From: CAKZNE01 sp963976435
GTDB lineage: Bacteria > Bacteroidota > Bacteroidia > Flavobacteriales > Schleiferiaceae
Direction: 5' to 3'
NCBI GenBank assembly: GCA_963976435.1
Contig: CAXBKQ010000005.1
Span: 1-64,000 of the forward strand
Length of the DNA: 64,000 bases
Part shown: positions 56,747-64,000 of the stretch, in pieces
How positions within the stretch are numbered: the first letter of the stretch is position 1
How the letters are laid out: the number at the start of each line of letters is the position of its first letter
Notes under the pieces: generated by a model
Told to the model about the DNA's origin: nothing
Database searches by the model: none
The model's input: the letters and a program-made list of their open reading frames with translations, nothing else
Translations under genes and position numbers: made by a program

Positions 56747-56888
56747 AATCCAAACTACTCTAGAAATTATTCTTCAAAAAGCCCCTCTTTGATCTCATAG
56801 ATATTTCTTATTAGAACTGTTTTTTGACAGCTTGTCTGTTTTTTTGGCTTGGATAAATTCTTGATCTTTAAAAATCAAAATCAGGCAC

Positions 56889-58289
56889 ATGTCAAAACCA
56901 AGCCCTCAGGATTTAATTCAAATTTTTGAACCTATTTCTAAAGTAGATGAGCAGGATATAAATTACCTTATCCAAAACTCAGATTTGAGAGTTTATCCTC
57001 CTGGTGAAATGGTGTTTGAACCGGAAAGTCCTTCAGATTATATGGTGTTTATTTTATCCGGCACCATTCGAGTGTATGCAGTTCAACAAAATCAAAGCAA
57101 GGAAATAACCATTCTTAAATCTGGAGATATTACAGGACTTTTACCCTATTCTAGATTAAAAACTGCTAAAGCATATGCCCAGGTCCAAACAGAAACAAGG
57201 GTCTTAGCTTTTCATCGCGATGCTATGCCAGACCTGATACGAAATCATTATAGTTTAACAGAGGCCTTGGTGCATCATATGAGTTCCAGAATTAGGAATT
57301 TCACAAAAATTCAGCAGCAAAATGAAAAAATGATGGCTCTGGGTAAGCTATCAGCTGGATTGGCTCATGAACTAAACAACCCAGCATCAGCAATTGTAAG
57401 AAGTAGTAAAGCACTACAAAGTCATCTAAAAAGCTTACCTGAAAATTTTAAAAAGGTGATTTCTGTAAAAATGCTTCCTGAACAGGTGGATCAAATTAAC
57501 GCCTTACTTTTTGAAAAAATAAAAGAAGGAATTAAAAAACGATTTACACTTTTGGAAATGCAAAGCTTGGAAGACGAACTTGCAGATTGCCTGGAGGAAA
57601 AAGGTATTGAAGATGGCTATGATTTAGCAGAAAATTTAATTGAGTTTGGCTTCAATTGCGAAGATTTAGAGAAAATTTATAATACAACTGGTCCCAGTCA
57701 TTTTCCGCCGATAATAAAATGGATTGATGATAATCTTTCTACCGAAAAAATGCTAATGGAAATAGAGGATGCTTCATCAAGAATTGCAAGTTTGGTGAAT
57801 AGTGTGAAGAATTTTACCCACATGGACCAAACTCCCGATAAGGTAAAAACCGACATCCATTCTGGAATTGACAATACTCTAATCATGCTCAATCACAAGG
57901 TGAAAAAAAACCAAGTGAAAATTGATAAAGATTATGATGAAGGGCTAGCAAATCCAAAAATTATAGTTAGCCAAATGAATCAGGTTTGGACCAATTTAAT
58001 TGACAATGCCATTGATGCCATGGAAGGTGTGACTAATCCTGTTTTACAAATCTCTACTAGGCAGGAAAATGAATTTATTAAAACCATCATCCGCGATAAT
58101 GGTAGTGGGATTTCTGAAGAAATTCAATCCAAAATTTTCGACCCATTTTATACCACCAAGGCAATTGGTAAAGGAACAGGGATGGGATTAGATGTGGTGA
58201 AAAATATTGTTGAGGGCCACAATGGGAGTATCAAATTACGATCTGAACAGGGAAAAACGGAATTTGAGGTTTGCATTCCAATTGAATAA
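56889..58289 (+). CDS. Sensor histidine kinase with N-terminal cyclic-nucleotide-binding domain
   Basis: The 466-residue soluble protein has a cNMP-binding-like beta roll (about 10-135; PPGEMVFEPESPSDYMVFILSG split by the roll), a long helical linker, H160 in AHELNNPASAI (phospho-acceptor) and an HATPase domain (about 340-466; NLIDNAIDAMEG, DNGSGI, GTGMGLDVVKNIVEGH). No membrane helix is seen. Its TAA overlaps the ATG of the downstream response-regulator fusion (TAATG at 58287-58291), so they form one two-component pair. Confidence 0.93.
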   Translation: MSKPSPQDLIQIFEPISKVDEQDINYLIQNSDLRVYPPGEMVFEPESPSDYMVFILSGTIRVYAVQQNQSKEITILKSGDITGLLPYSRLKTAKAYAQVQTETRVLAFHRDAMPDLIRNHYSLTEALVHHMSSRIRNFTKIQQQNEKMMALGKLSAGLAHELNNPASAIVRSSKALQSHLKSLPENFKKVISVKMLPEQVDQINALLFEKIKEGIKKRFTLLEMQSLEDELADCLEEKGIEDGYDLAENLIEFGFNCEDLEKIYNTTGPSHFPPIIKWIDDNLSTEKMLMEIEDASSRIASLVNSVKNFTHMDQTPDKVKTDIHSGIDNTLIMLNHKVKKNQVKIDKDYDEGLANPKIIVSQMNQVWTNLIDNAIDAMEGVTNPVLQISTRQENEFIKTIIRDNGSGISEEIQSKIFDPFYTTKAIGKGTGMGLDVVKNIVEGHNGSIKLRSEQGKTEFEVCIPIE

Positions 58290-58303
58290 TGTATTTGTAG
58301 AAA

Positions 58304-59971
58304 ATAAGAAAGAAAAAACCAATACTATTAGCCGTAGATGACGACCCCCAAGTGATTAGGGCCGTGAGCAGAGATCTGCGAAAAAAATTTAAAAGCGACT
58401 ATCGAATTATTTCCACAGAATCTGCCAATGAAGCTTTAGAAACTCTTTTAGAATTTAAAAATCAAGGATTGGAAGTGGCATTATTTCTTTCTGACCAAAG
58501 AATGCCGGAAATGCTGGGTGTAGAATTTTTGGAAAAGGCTCGAAAAATATACCCAAAAGCAAAAAGGGTTTTATTAACCGCATATTCAGATACCAGTGCT
58601 GCCATACAAGCGATTAATGAGGTTCAACTAGATTATTATCTCATGAAACCTTGGGATCCTCCTGAAGAAAAAATGTATCCGGTTTTAGAGGATCTCCTAG
58701 ACGATTGGCAATCCCATCATATTCCAGAATTTAATGGTATAAAAGTTTTAGGCTACCAGTTTTCTCCCAAAAGTCATATCCTTAAAGATTATTTGGCTGC
58801 CAATCTATTTCCCTATCGATGGTATGATATTGAAAATTCAGAGCTCGCCCAATCCTTATTGGAAAATAATAAAATTGAACATAAAAATCTTCCTGCCCTA
58901 TTTTTTGAGGATGGTTCCTACTTATTAGATCCAAAAATTGAGGAAGTAGCTGCCAAACTTGGCTTAAATCCTAAAGCATCGGCCGATATGTATGATGTGG
59001 TAATTATCGGTGCCGGACCTGCTGGTTTAGCAGCATCGGTTTATGGTTCTAGTGAAGGCTTAAAAACCCTTTTAATTGAAAAAAAGGCTCCAGGAGGACA
59101 GGCGGGAACATCTTCCAGAATAGAAAATTATCTCGGATTCCCTACCGGTTTGAGTGGGTCTGACCTTACCCGACGTGCCATATCACAAGCCACTCGCTTG
59201 GGAACCGAATTTCTAACTCCTAGTGAGGTAATGGAAATAAAAAATCGGGATCAATATAAGATTATAGTATTGAGGGATGGCTCGGAACTTTTGGCAAAAT
59301 GTGTGGTAATAACCACTGGAGTTGCCTATCGAAAATTAGAAACCCCCGGCATTGAGAAATTCACCGGTGCAGGCATTTATTATGGTGCCGCTACTACCGA
59401 GGCTAATAGCTGCAAAAATAAAGAGGTATTTGTTGTTGGTGGCGGAAACTCTGCTGGCCAAGGTGCTATGTACCTCAGTCAGTTTGCAGAAAATGTGAAT
59501 ATCATAATCAGAAAAGAAGACTTGAGCTCTACCATGTCTGCCTACCTCATTGAACAGATTAATAATACCGAAAATATTCACCTATTAAATGATAGCGAAA
59601 TAGTTGAAGCTCAGGGTAGTAATAAACTGGAGAAATTAAAAATTAGAAACAACAAATCTGATAAAATCGAGGATTTGAAGGCCGATGCACTGTTTATTTT
59701 TATTGGTGCAAAACCTTATACAGAATGGATGCAAGAGAATATTAAAAAGGATAGCAAAGGGTTTTTAATCACCGGTAGAGATCTGGTTCATCAAAAGGAT
59801 TTTAAATCACATTGGAAGCTCGACAGAGAGCCTTATTTACTTGAAACTAATAACCCAGGGGTCTTTGCAGCAGGTGATGTTCGCTCTGGAGCTATGAACA
59901 GAGTTGCCTCAGCAGTGGGTGAAGGTGCCATGTCTATAAGTTTTGTCCATAAATACCTCGCAGAAATTTGA
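58304..59971 (+). CDS. Response regulator fused to a thioredoxin-reductase-like flavoprotein
   Basis: The receiver (to about residue 130) has the acidic pocket AVDDDPQ, phospho-Asp in FLSDQRMP and Lys in MKPWD. A glutaredoxin-like linker (GIKVLGYQFSPKSHILKD) is followed by an FAD/NAD(P)H module (VVIIGAGPAGLAAS, GGQAGTSSRIENYLGFP, VVGGGNSAGQ, AAGDVRSGAMNRVASA). The TrxR CxxC is absent (YYGAATTEAN). The coupled ATG 58289 is followed by an in-frame TAG (58298-58300). The receiver's first strand lies between that stop and the first usable GTG (58352), so the start is uncertain; 58304 is an ATA. Confidence 0.85.
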   Translation: MRKKKPILLAVDDDPQVIRAVSRDLRKKFKSDYRIISTESANEALETLLEFKNQGLEVALFLSDQRMPEMLGVEFLEKARKIYPKAKRVLLTAYSDTSAAIQAINEVQLDYYLMKPWDPPEEKMYPVLEDLLDDWQSHHIPEFNGIKVLGYQFSPKSHILKDYLAANLFPYRWYDIENSELAQSLLENNKIEHKNLPALFFEDGSYLLDPKIEEVAAKLGLNPKASADMYDVVIIGAGPAGLAASVYGSSEGLKTLLIEKKAPGGQAGTSSRIENYLGFPTGLSGSDLTRRAISQATRLGTEFLTPSEVMEIKNRDQYKIIVLRDGSELLAKCVVITTGVAYRKLETPGIEKFTGAGIYYGAATTEANSCKNKEVFVVGGGNSAGQGAMYLSQFAENVNIIIRKEDLSSTMSAYLIEQINNTENIHLLNDSEIVEAQGSNKLEKLKIRNNKSDKIEDLKADALFIFIGAKPYTEWMQENIKKDSKGFLITGRDLVHQKDFKSHWKLDREPYLLETNNPGVFAAGDVRSGAMNRVASAVGEGAMSISFVHKYLAEI

Positions 59972-60045
59972 TTTCAACAGACCTTTCAAGATATTGTACT
60001 ACCCTAAATTTTTCAATAAAATAAAGCTCTTTTAAATTTTAAAAT

Positions 60046-60975
60046 ATGATTGTTTACCATTCGAATAAAAATTGGTTGAGGGATATAACACATCTCTATA
60101 AAAGCTGGACCATGACAAAGGTTTTAAGGGCTGTATTTCTAATTGGAGTTTACACCGCCATTATTTGCTTTTTAGATTATAAGGTATTTGACACCTTAGA
60201 AATGGGAATGAGTACTCAAATTTTCAGTCTACTCGGTGTGGTGCTTAGTATACTACTGGTTTTTAGAACCAACACCGCTTACGACAGATGGTGGGAAGGA
60301 AGAAAACAATGGGGAGCATTGGTAAACCATACCCGCAATTTAGCCATTAGCACCGATGTAACCTTTCCTGCCGAATTAAAACAGGAAAGAAAACAAATGG
60401 CCATATATATCAGTAATTTCTGTATTGCTTTAAAAGAACATTTAAGGGATGGAACCAAATTAGAGGAGTTTATTTCTGTTAGTGAGGAAGAATTAAAAAA
60501 CTACGCAGAAAAAGGGCATATTCCAAACCATATTTCCCAGCAGATCTATAGAATGGTACAACATCATTATAAAGGAGGGCATATTACAGGTGAGGATATT
60601 CTGAATTTTAAACCTCAACTACAAGCACTACTAGATATTTTAGGAGCCTGCGAAAGAATTAAAAAAACTCCTATCCCCTTTTCTTATAATGTGTATTTGA
60701 AAATATTTATCACCGTTTATGGACTTTTACTACCCTTCGCCGTAATTCCAGAATTTGGCTTTGTGGCAATACCTGTGGTGATGTTTATCTTTTTTGCCTT
60801 TATTGGTGTGGAATTGATGGCTGAAGAAATTGAAGACCCTTTTGGATTAGATTGTAATGACCTTCCCACTGGGGATATAGCTCATACTATCAAAAATAAT
60901 GTCTTTGAAATATTAGACCATAAATCTAGTCTGGGAAAGATCCACCAGAAGGAAGAATACCAAAAAATATTTTAG
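60046..60975 (+). CDS. Bestrophin-like (YneE-type) membrane channel
   Basis: The 309-residue protein has four membrane helices (about 30-50, 57-75, 220-240, 245-265) and the bestrophin signature FRTNTAYDRWWEGRKQWGAL near residue 85. VELMAEEIEDPFG near the C-terminus is also typical. Bacterial members form pentameric ion channels. It lies between the redox two-component genes and egtB. Confidence 0.9.
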   Translation: MIVYHSNKNWLRDITHLYKSWTMTKVLRAVFLIGVYTAIICFLDYKVFDTLEMGMSTQIFSLLGVVLSILLVFRTNTAYDRWWEGRKQWGALVNHTRNLAISTDVTFPAELKQERKQMAIYISNFCIALKEHLRDGTKLEEFISVSEEELKNYAEKGHIPNHISQQIYRMVQHHYKGGHITGEDILNFKPQLQALLDILGACERIKKTPIPFSYNVYLKIFITVYGLLLPFAVIPEFGFVAIPVVMFIFFAFIGVELMAEEIEDPFGLDCNDLPTGDIAHTIKNNVFEILDHKSSLGKIHQKEEYQKIF

Positions 60976-60982
60976 CATAAGA

Positions 60983-62143
60983 ATGACGAAATCCCTTTCT
61001 TGGTCTGAAAAATATTTAAAAATTCGAAGCCAAAGCATAGAGCTTTGTAAGCCCCTTTCGGTGGAAGATCATTTGGCACAACCCATAATTGATGTTAGTC
61101 CACCAAAATGGCATTTAGGACATAGCACTTGGTTCTTTGAGACCTTTATCCTAAAGCCCTTTAATAGCAATTACAAAGAATTTGATCCCAGATTTAATTT
61201 CTTGTTTAACTCCTATTATGAAAGTGTTGGAAAAAGGGTTCTTCGAGATCAGAGAGCAAATATGACTCGCCCTTCTCTAGATAAAATTTATTCCTACCGA
61301 CAATATATAGATCGTGAAATGGAGGAGTTTTTAAATGCTAATCCTAATCCTAAAGCATTGGAATTATTGGACCTAGGTTTAAATCACGAGCAGCAACATC
61401 AAGAATTATTAGTAACAGATTTTAAATATATTCTTAGCTCCCAGGCATTCTTTCCTGTATATCAAGAAAATTATGGAGAGGGGAAAGTAGAAAACCATCA
61501 AAGAGAATGGATTAAAATTCCGGAGGGAATATATGAGATTGGATTTAAGGGTGATGGTTTTTGTTTTGATAATGAACTAGGGCTACACAAAAGTTATCTC
61601 CATGAATATCAAATAAGTAACAAACTTGTCACCAATGGAGAGTACCTTGAATTTATGGAATCGGGAGCCTATGAGGATTTTAGGTATTGGCATTCCGAAG
61701 CTTGGGCATGGATAAAAGAAAACCATATTAAATCTCCCCTATATTGGGAAAAGATGGATGGAGAATGGTATCGATTTTCATTGTCGGGTTTGCAAAAATT
61801 AAATTCAAATGAAGCCCTTAGCCATATTTCTTATTACGAGGCATATGCCTATGCAGAATGGAAGGGCTTAAGACTAGCTACTGAAATGGAATGGGAAGTA
61901 GCGGCAGATTTATTCCACTGGGGAAAAAGATGGGAATGGACCAATTCTGCCTATTTGCCCTATCCCAATTTTTCGAAAGCTGAAGGAGCTGTTGGTGAAT
62001 ACAATGGGAAGTTTATGATCAATCAAATGGTATTAAGAGGTGCATCCATTGCCACTCCAAAAGGACATAGCCGAAAAACCTACAGAAATTTTTTTCACCC
62101 CAATCTCAGATGGCAATTTACAGGACTAAGACTAGCTAAATAG
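60983..62143 (+). CDS. egtB: Ergothioneine biosynthesis sulfoxide synthase EgtB
   Basis: The 386-residue protein has an N-terminal DinB-like domain with probable iron ligands H47 (HLGHSTW), H135 and H139 (NHEQQH). A C-terminal FGE-sulfatase-like domain (about 170-386; WIKIPEGIYEIG, GLRLATEMEWEVAA, LRGASIATPKGHSRKTYRNF) follows. It joins a thiol to hercynine with O2. It precedes egtD by 11 bases. Close OvoA-like function cannot be fully excluded, but OvoA carries its own methyltransferase. Confidence 0.92.
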   Translation: MTKSLSWSEKYLKIRSQSIELCKPLSVEDHLAQPIIDVSPPKWHLGHSTWFFETFILKPFNSNYKEFDPRFNFLFNSYYESVGKRVLRDQRANMTRPSLDKIYSYRQYIDREMEEFLNANPNPKALELLDLGLNHEQQHQELLVTDFKYILSSQAFFPVYQENYGEGKVENHQREWIKIPEGIYEIGFKGDGFCFDNELGLHKSYLHEYQISNKLVTNGEYLEFMESGAYEDFRYWHSEAWAWIKENHIKSPLYWEKMDGEWYRFSLSGLQKLNSNEALSHISYYEAYAYAEWKGLRLATEMEWEVAADLFHWGKRWEWTNSAYLPYPNFSKAEGAVGEYNGKFMINQMVLRGASIATPKGHSRKTYRNFFHPNLRWQFTGLRLAK

Positions 62144-62154
62144 CGACAAAACAA

Positions 62155-63120
62155 ATGAAAAGCGATTCAATTATTGACCAATTTGCATTAGATGTAGATA
62201 AGGGCTTAAGTGAAAAACCAAAAAATTTATCCTCCAAATATTTTTACGATGTAAAGGGTGATCAAATTTTTCAGCAAATAATGAGGATGCCCGAGTATTA
62301 CCTCACCAGGAGTGAATTTGAAATTTTTGAATCTCAAAAGCAAGAAATTCTAGATTCTATTCGCGGTGAAAAGTTCAATCTTGTAGAATTGGGCGCTGGG
62401 GATGGATTAAAAACAAAAATTCTAATAGAGCATTTTCTTAAGGAAAAAGTAGAATTTGAATATTTTCCCATAGACATCTCTGCAGATGTTTTGGAACAAT
62501 TGAAAAAGGACTTGAGTAAAAATTTTCTGGAATTGAAGGTGAATTGTTTAAACTATGAATATTTCAAAGCCTTAGAAAAACTCAATGAAATGGATAGCTC
62601 CCCTAAGGTTCTACTTTTTTTGGGAGGAAATATTGGCAATTTTTCAAATCAGCAAGCGCTGAGTTTTTATTCTCAATTAGCTCAAATTCTAAATCCAAAG
62701 GACAGCCTAATAAGCGGAATAGATTTAAAGAAAAATCCCAGAATAATTCTGGAGGCCTATAATGATAAAGCCGGAATTACCAGAGCTTTTAATATGAACC
62801 TATTGGAGAGAATGAACCGCGAGCTTGGCGCCAATTTTATAATAAGCCAGTTTGATCATTACCCAAGTTATGACCCAAAAACAGGCGAAGCCCAAAGCTA
62901 TATCGTAAGTAAAATGGATCAAAGTGTTGAAATTAAATCGCTGGCTAAGACATTTCATTTTGAAGCTTGGGAAACTATTCAGGTGGAGATTTCCAAAAAA
63001 TATCATCCTGAAGAAATCAGTGAACTAGCCCAAAAGAGTGGTTTTGAAATGATAAAAAACTTTAGCGATAGTAAATCATATTTTGTGGATAGCCTATGGA
63101 GAAGGAAGACTAGCCCGTAA
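62155..63120 (+). CDS. egtD: L-histidine N-alpha-methyltransferase EgtD
   Basis: The 321-residue SAM-dependent enzyme shows the family start (LSSKYFYDVKGDQIFQQI, EYYLTRSEFEI), the SAM motif VELGAGDGLKTKIL, YFPIDIS, FLGGNIGNF and FNMNLLERMNRELGANF. It makes hercynine, the EgtB substrate. No egtC or egtE is present in the window. Confidence 0.95.
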   Translation: MKSDSIIDQFALDVDKGLSEKPKNLSSKYFYDVKGDQIFQQIMRMPEYYLTRSEFEIFESQKQEILDSIRGEKFNLVELGAGDGLKTKILIEHFLKEKVEFEYFPIDISADVLEQLKKDLSKNFLELKVNCLNYEYFKALEKLNEMDSSPKVLLFLGGNIGNFSNQQALSFYSQLAQILNPKDSLISGIDLKKNPRIILEAYNDKAGITRAFNMNLLERMNRELGANFIISQFDHYPSYDPKTGEAQSYIVSKMDQSVEIKSLAKTFHFEAWETIQVEISKKYHPEEISELAQKSGFEMIKNFSDSKSYFVDSLWRRKTSP

Positions 63121-63164
63121 AAAAACAGAAAAGAATTTTGCCAAAAGTCCATAAAGGAATTTGT

Positions 63165-63172
63165 TAAATTCG
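63165..63172 (+). promoter_or_regulatory. Possible -7 element (TAAATTCG) of the sulfotransferase gene
   Basis: TAAATTCG lies 3 bases before the ATG at 63176, matching TAnnTTTG with one change; if used the mRNA would be leaderless. Confidence 0.2.
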
Positions 63173-63175
63173 CCC

Positions 63176-63961
63176 ATGCAAAAATCACTTCCTTATATAA
63201 TGCACATTCCTAAAACGGCAGGTTTAAGTTTGCAGGGAATTGTAAGAAGAAGATATAAAAAGGAGGAAGAACGCGCTTTAATTTATTCTCAAAAAGACAA
63301 TGAAGAGGGATTTGAAGATAGGTCAAGTTTAAAGGTGGTAATGGGGCATTTCCGATATGGTATGCACCGTTTTTCTTCAAGACCTCATATATATCATACC
63401 TATTTAAGAGATCCCCTTCAGCATATTATCTCCCATTATCAATACACTTTTGATCATCCTGAAAAATTTGAATTCTTACCCAAAGGCTTAGAAAATATTA
63501 TAGACTTTGCCAATTGTAAATATGGAAACAATCTCCAAACCCGATTTATTTCTGGTATTGAAGATCTTTCTAAAGATCCAAAAGCTAGTTTGCAAAAGGC
63601 CAAGGAAAATTTGCTTAAAGAATTTGATATTATTGGCCTAACCGAAGAGTTTGATAAATCTCTAATTCTCCTTGGTAAAGCCATGGGCTGGAAAATCATT
63701 TACTATCTTAAAAAAAATAAAGGACAAAGACGCGAAAAGGTTGCTCCACCTACTCTGGAGGAGATCCAGAAACTAAGGGAAATATTAAAATACGATATTG
63801 AATTATACGAGTTTGCAAAGATGCTATTCCGTGCCCAAATGGATAAAAACGAATGGGTATTTGCAAAAGAAAAGTCCTTTAAATTTTGGAATCCTATTTA
63901 TCAAAAACTAAATCCTACTTATATTCAGCTTAAGCTTTTTCTTGGACTTGCGAAGAGGTAA
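63176..63961 (+). CDS. Sulfotransferase-family protein
   Basis: The 261-residue protein starts at ATG 63176; the frame opens at a TTG 15 bases earlier inside the probable -7 element. MHIPKTAGLSLQGIV is the PAPS 5'-phosphosulfate loop and YLRDPLQHIISHYQY the 3'-phosphate-binding region. Such cytosolic enzymes transfer sulfate from PAPS to sugars or lipids. The acceptor is unknown; there is no sulfation pathway beside it. Confidence 0.85.
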   Translation: MQKSLPYIMHIPKTAGLSLQGIVRRRYKKEEERALIYSQKDNEEGFEDRSSLKVVMGHFRYGMHRFSSRPHIYHTYLRDPLQHIISHYQYTFDHPEKFEFLPKGLENIIDFANCKYGNNLQTRFISGIEDLSKDPKASLQKAKENLLKEFDIIGLTEEFDKSLILLGKAMGWKIIYYLKKNKGQRREKVAPPTLEEIQKLREILKYDIELYEFAKMLFRAQMDKNEWVFAKEKSFKFWNPIYQKLNPTYIQLKLFLGLAKR

Positions 63962-64000
63962 ACAAGCTCATTAACAGGGAAATCAAGATTACCAAAACAC

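Noticed and set aside
58352..58354. GTG as the natural start of the response-regulator fusion
   Set aside because: It would delete the first strand and acidic pocket of the receiver, which are clearly encoded upstream in the same frame.
60983..62143. OvoA (ovothiol) instead of EgtB
   Set aside because: OvoA has a fused C-terminal methyltransferase; here a separate egtD follows.

Overview
The window reads as chromosomal DNA of a member of the Bacteroidota, most likely Flavobacteriia-like. It is AT-rich. Three signals point there: type IX secretion hallmarks (a PorP/SprF-type protein and a protein with a gliding-motility-type C-terminal sorting domain), a bacillithiol-type BshA, and genes characteristic of the phylum (GWxTD protein, fused E1 alpha/beta dehydrogenase, TetR-AarF pair). 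Several starts also carry TAnnTTTG-like -7 elements. No phage or conjugative element is present. The only mobile DNA is decayed and confined to the first 4.5 kb.

Layout. 1-4.6 kb is accessory: a secreted protein of unknown function, a group IIC-like intron 3' remnant, an IS-transposase tail, a Crp/Fnr regulator followed by two Fe-S proteins (a mono-cluster ferredoxin-like protein and a CDGSH-glutamate-synthase fusion), an IS110-type transposase tail, and an 89-bp tandem repeat made of terminators. It closes with a long hairpin beside tRNA-Pro and tRNA-Ser. 4.9-17 kb holds mixed core genes: PgpH-like HD phosphohydrolase, thiolase, NlpC/P60 peptidase, UmuD-like peptidase, OmpA lipoprotein, a pair of tandem paralogues, a second tRNA-Ser, GWxTD protein, acyltransferase, GT2, AroQ and XerD. 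17-32 kb holds the fused E1 dehydrogenase, a lipid kinase, a 2OG-Fe(II) oxygenase, SUI1, BshA, a MORN protein, a GH3-beta-lactamase fusion, and a coupled run small protein-mutL-two rhomboids-EEP hydrolase.

32.5-37.8 kb is a minus-strand biotin operon (bioF-bioD-bioA-ketoacyl synthase-bioB), followed by a TetR-AarF pair and a DinB-like protein. 40.6-44.9 kb has two surface/T9SS genes. 45-54.3 kb has DgkA, a GAF/fRMsr-like protein, an ABC permease, purH and the complete elongasome set mreB-mreC-mreD-mrdA-rodA. 54.4-64 kb has a TonB-dependent receptor, a cNMP-domain histidine kinase directly coupled to a response regulator fused to a thioredoxin-reductase-like flavoprotein, a bestrophin-like channel, the ergothioneine genes egtB-egtD, and a sulfotransferase.

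The most unusual items are these. (1) The kinase/flavoprotein pair: the flavoprotein has no CxxC at the usual thioredoxin-reductase position, and its translationally coupled ATG is followed at codon 4 by an in-frame TAG. (2) The Crp-controlled Fe-S/CDGSH-GltS module. (3) The 89-bp terminator repeat with a 21-bp-arm hairpin. (4) A possible integron-cassette-like arrangement at the left edge, interrupted by an opposite-strand group IIC intron remnant.
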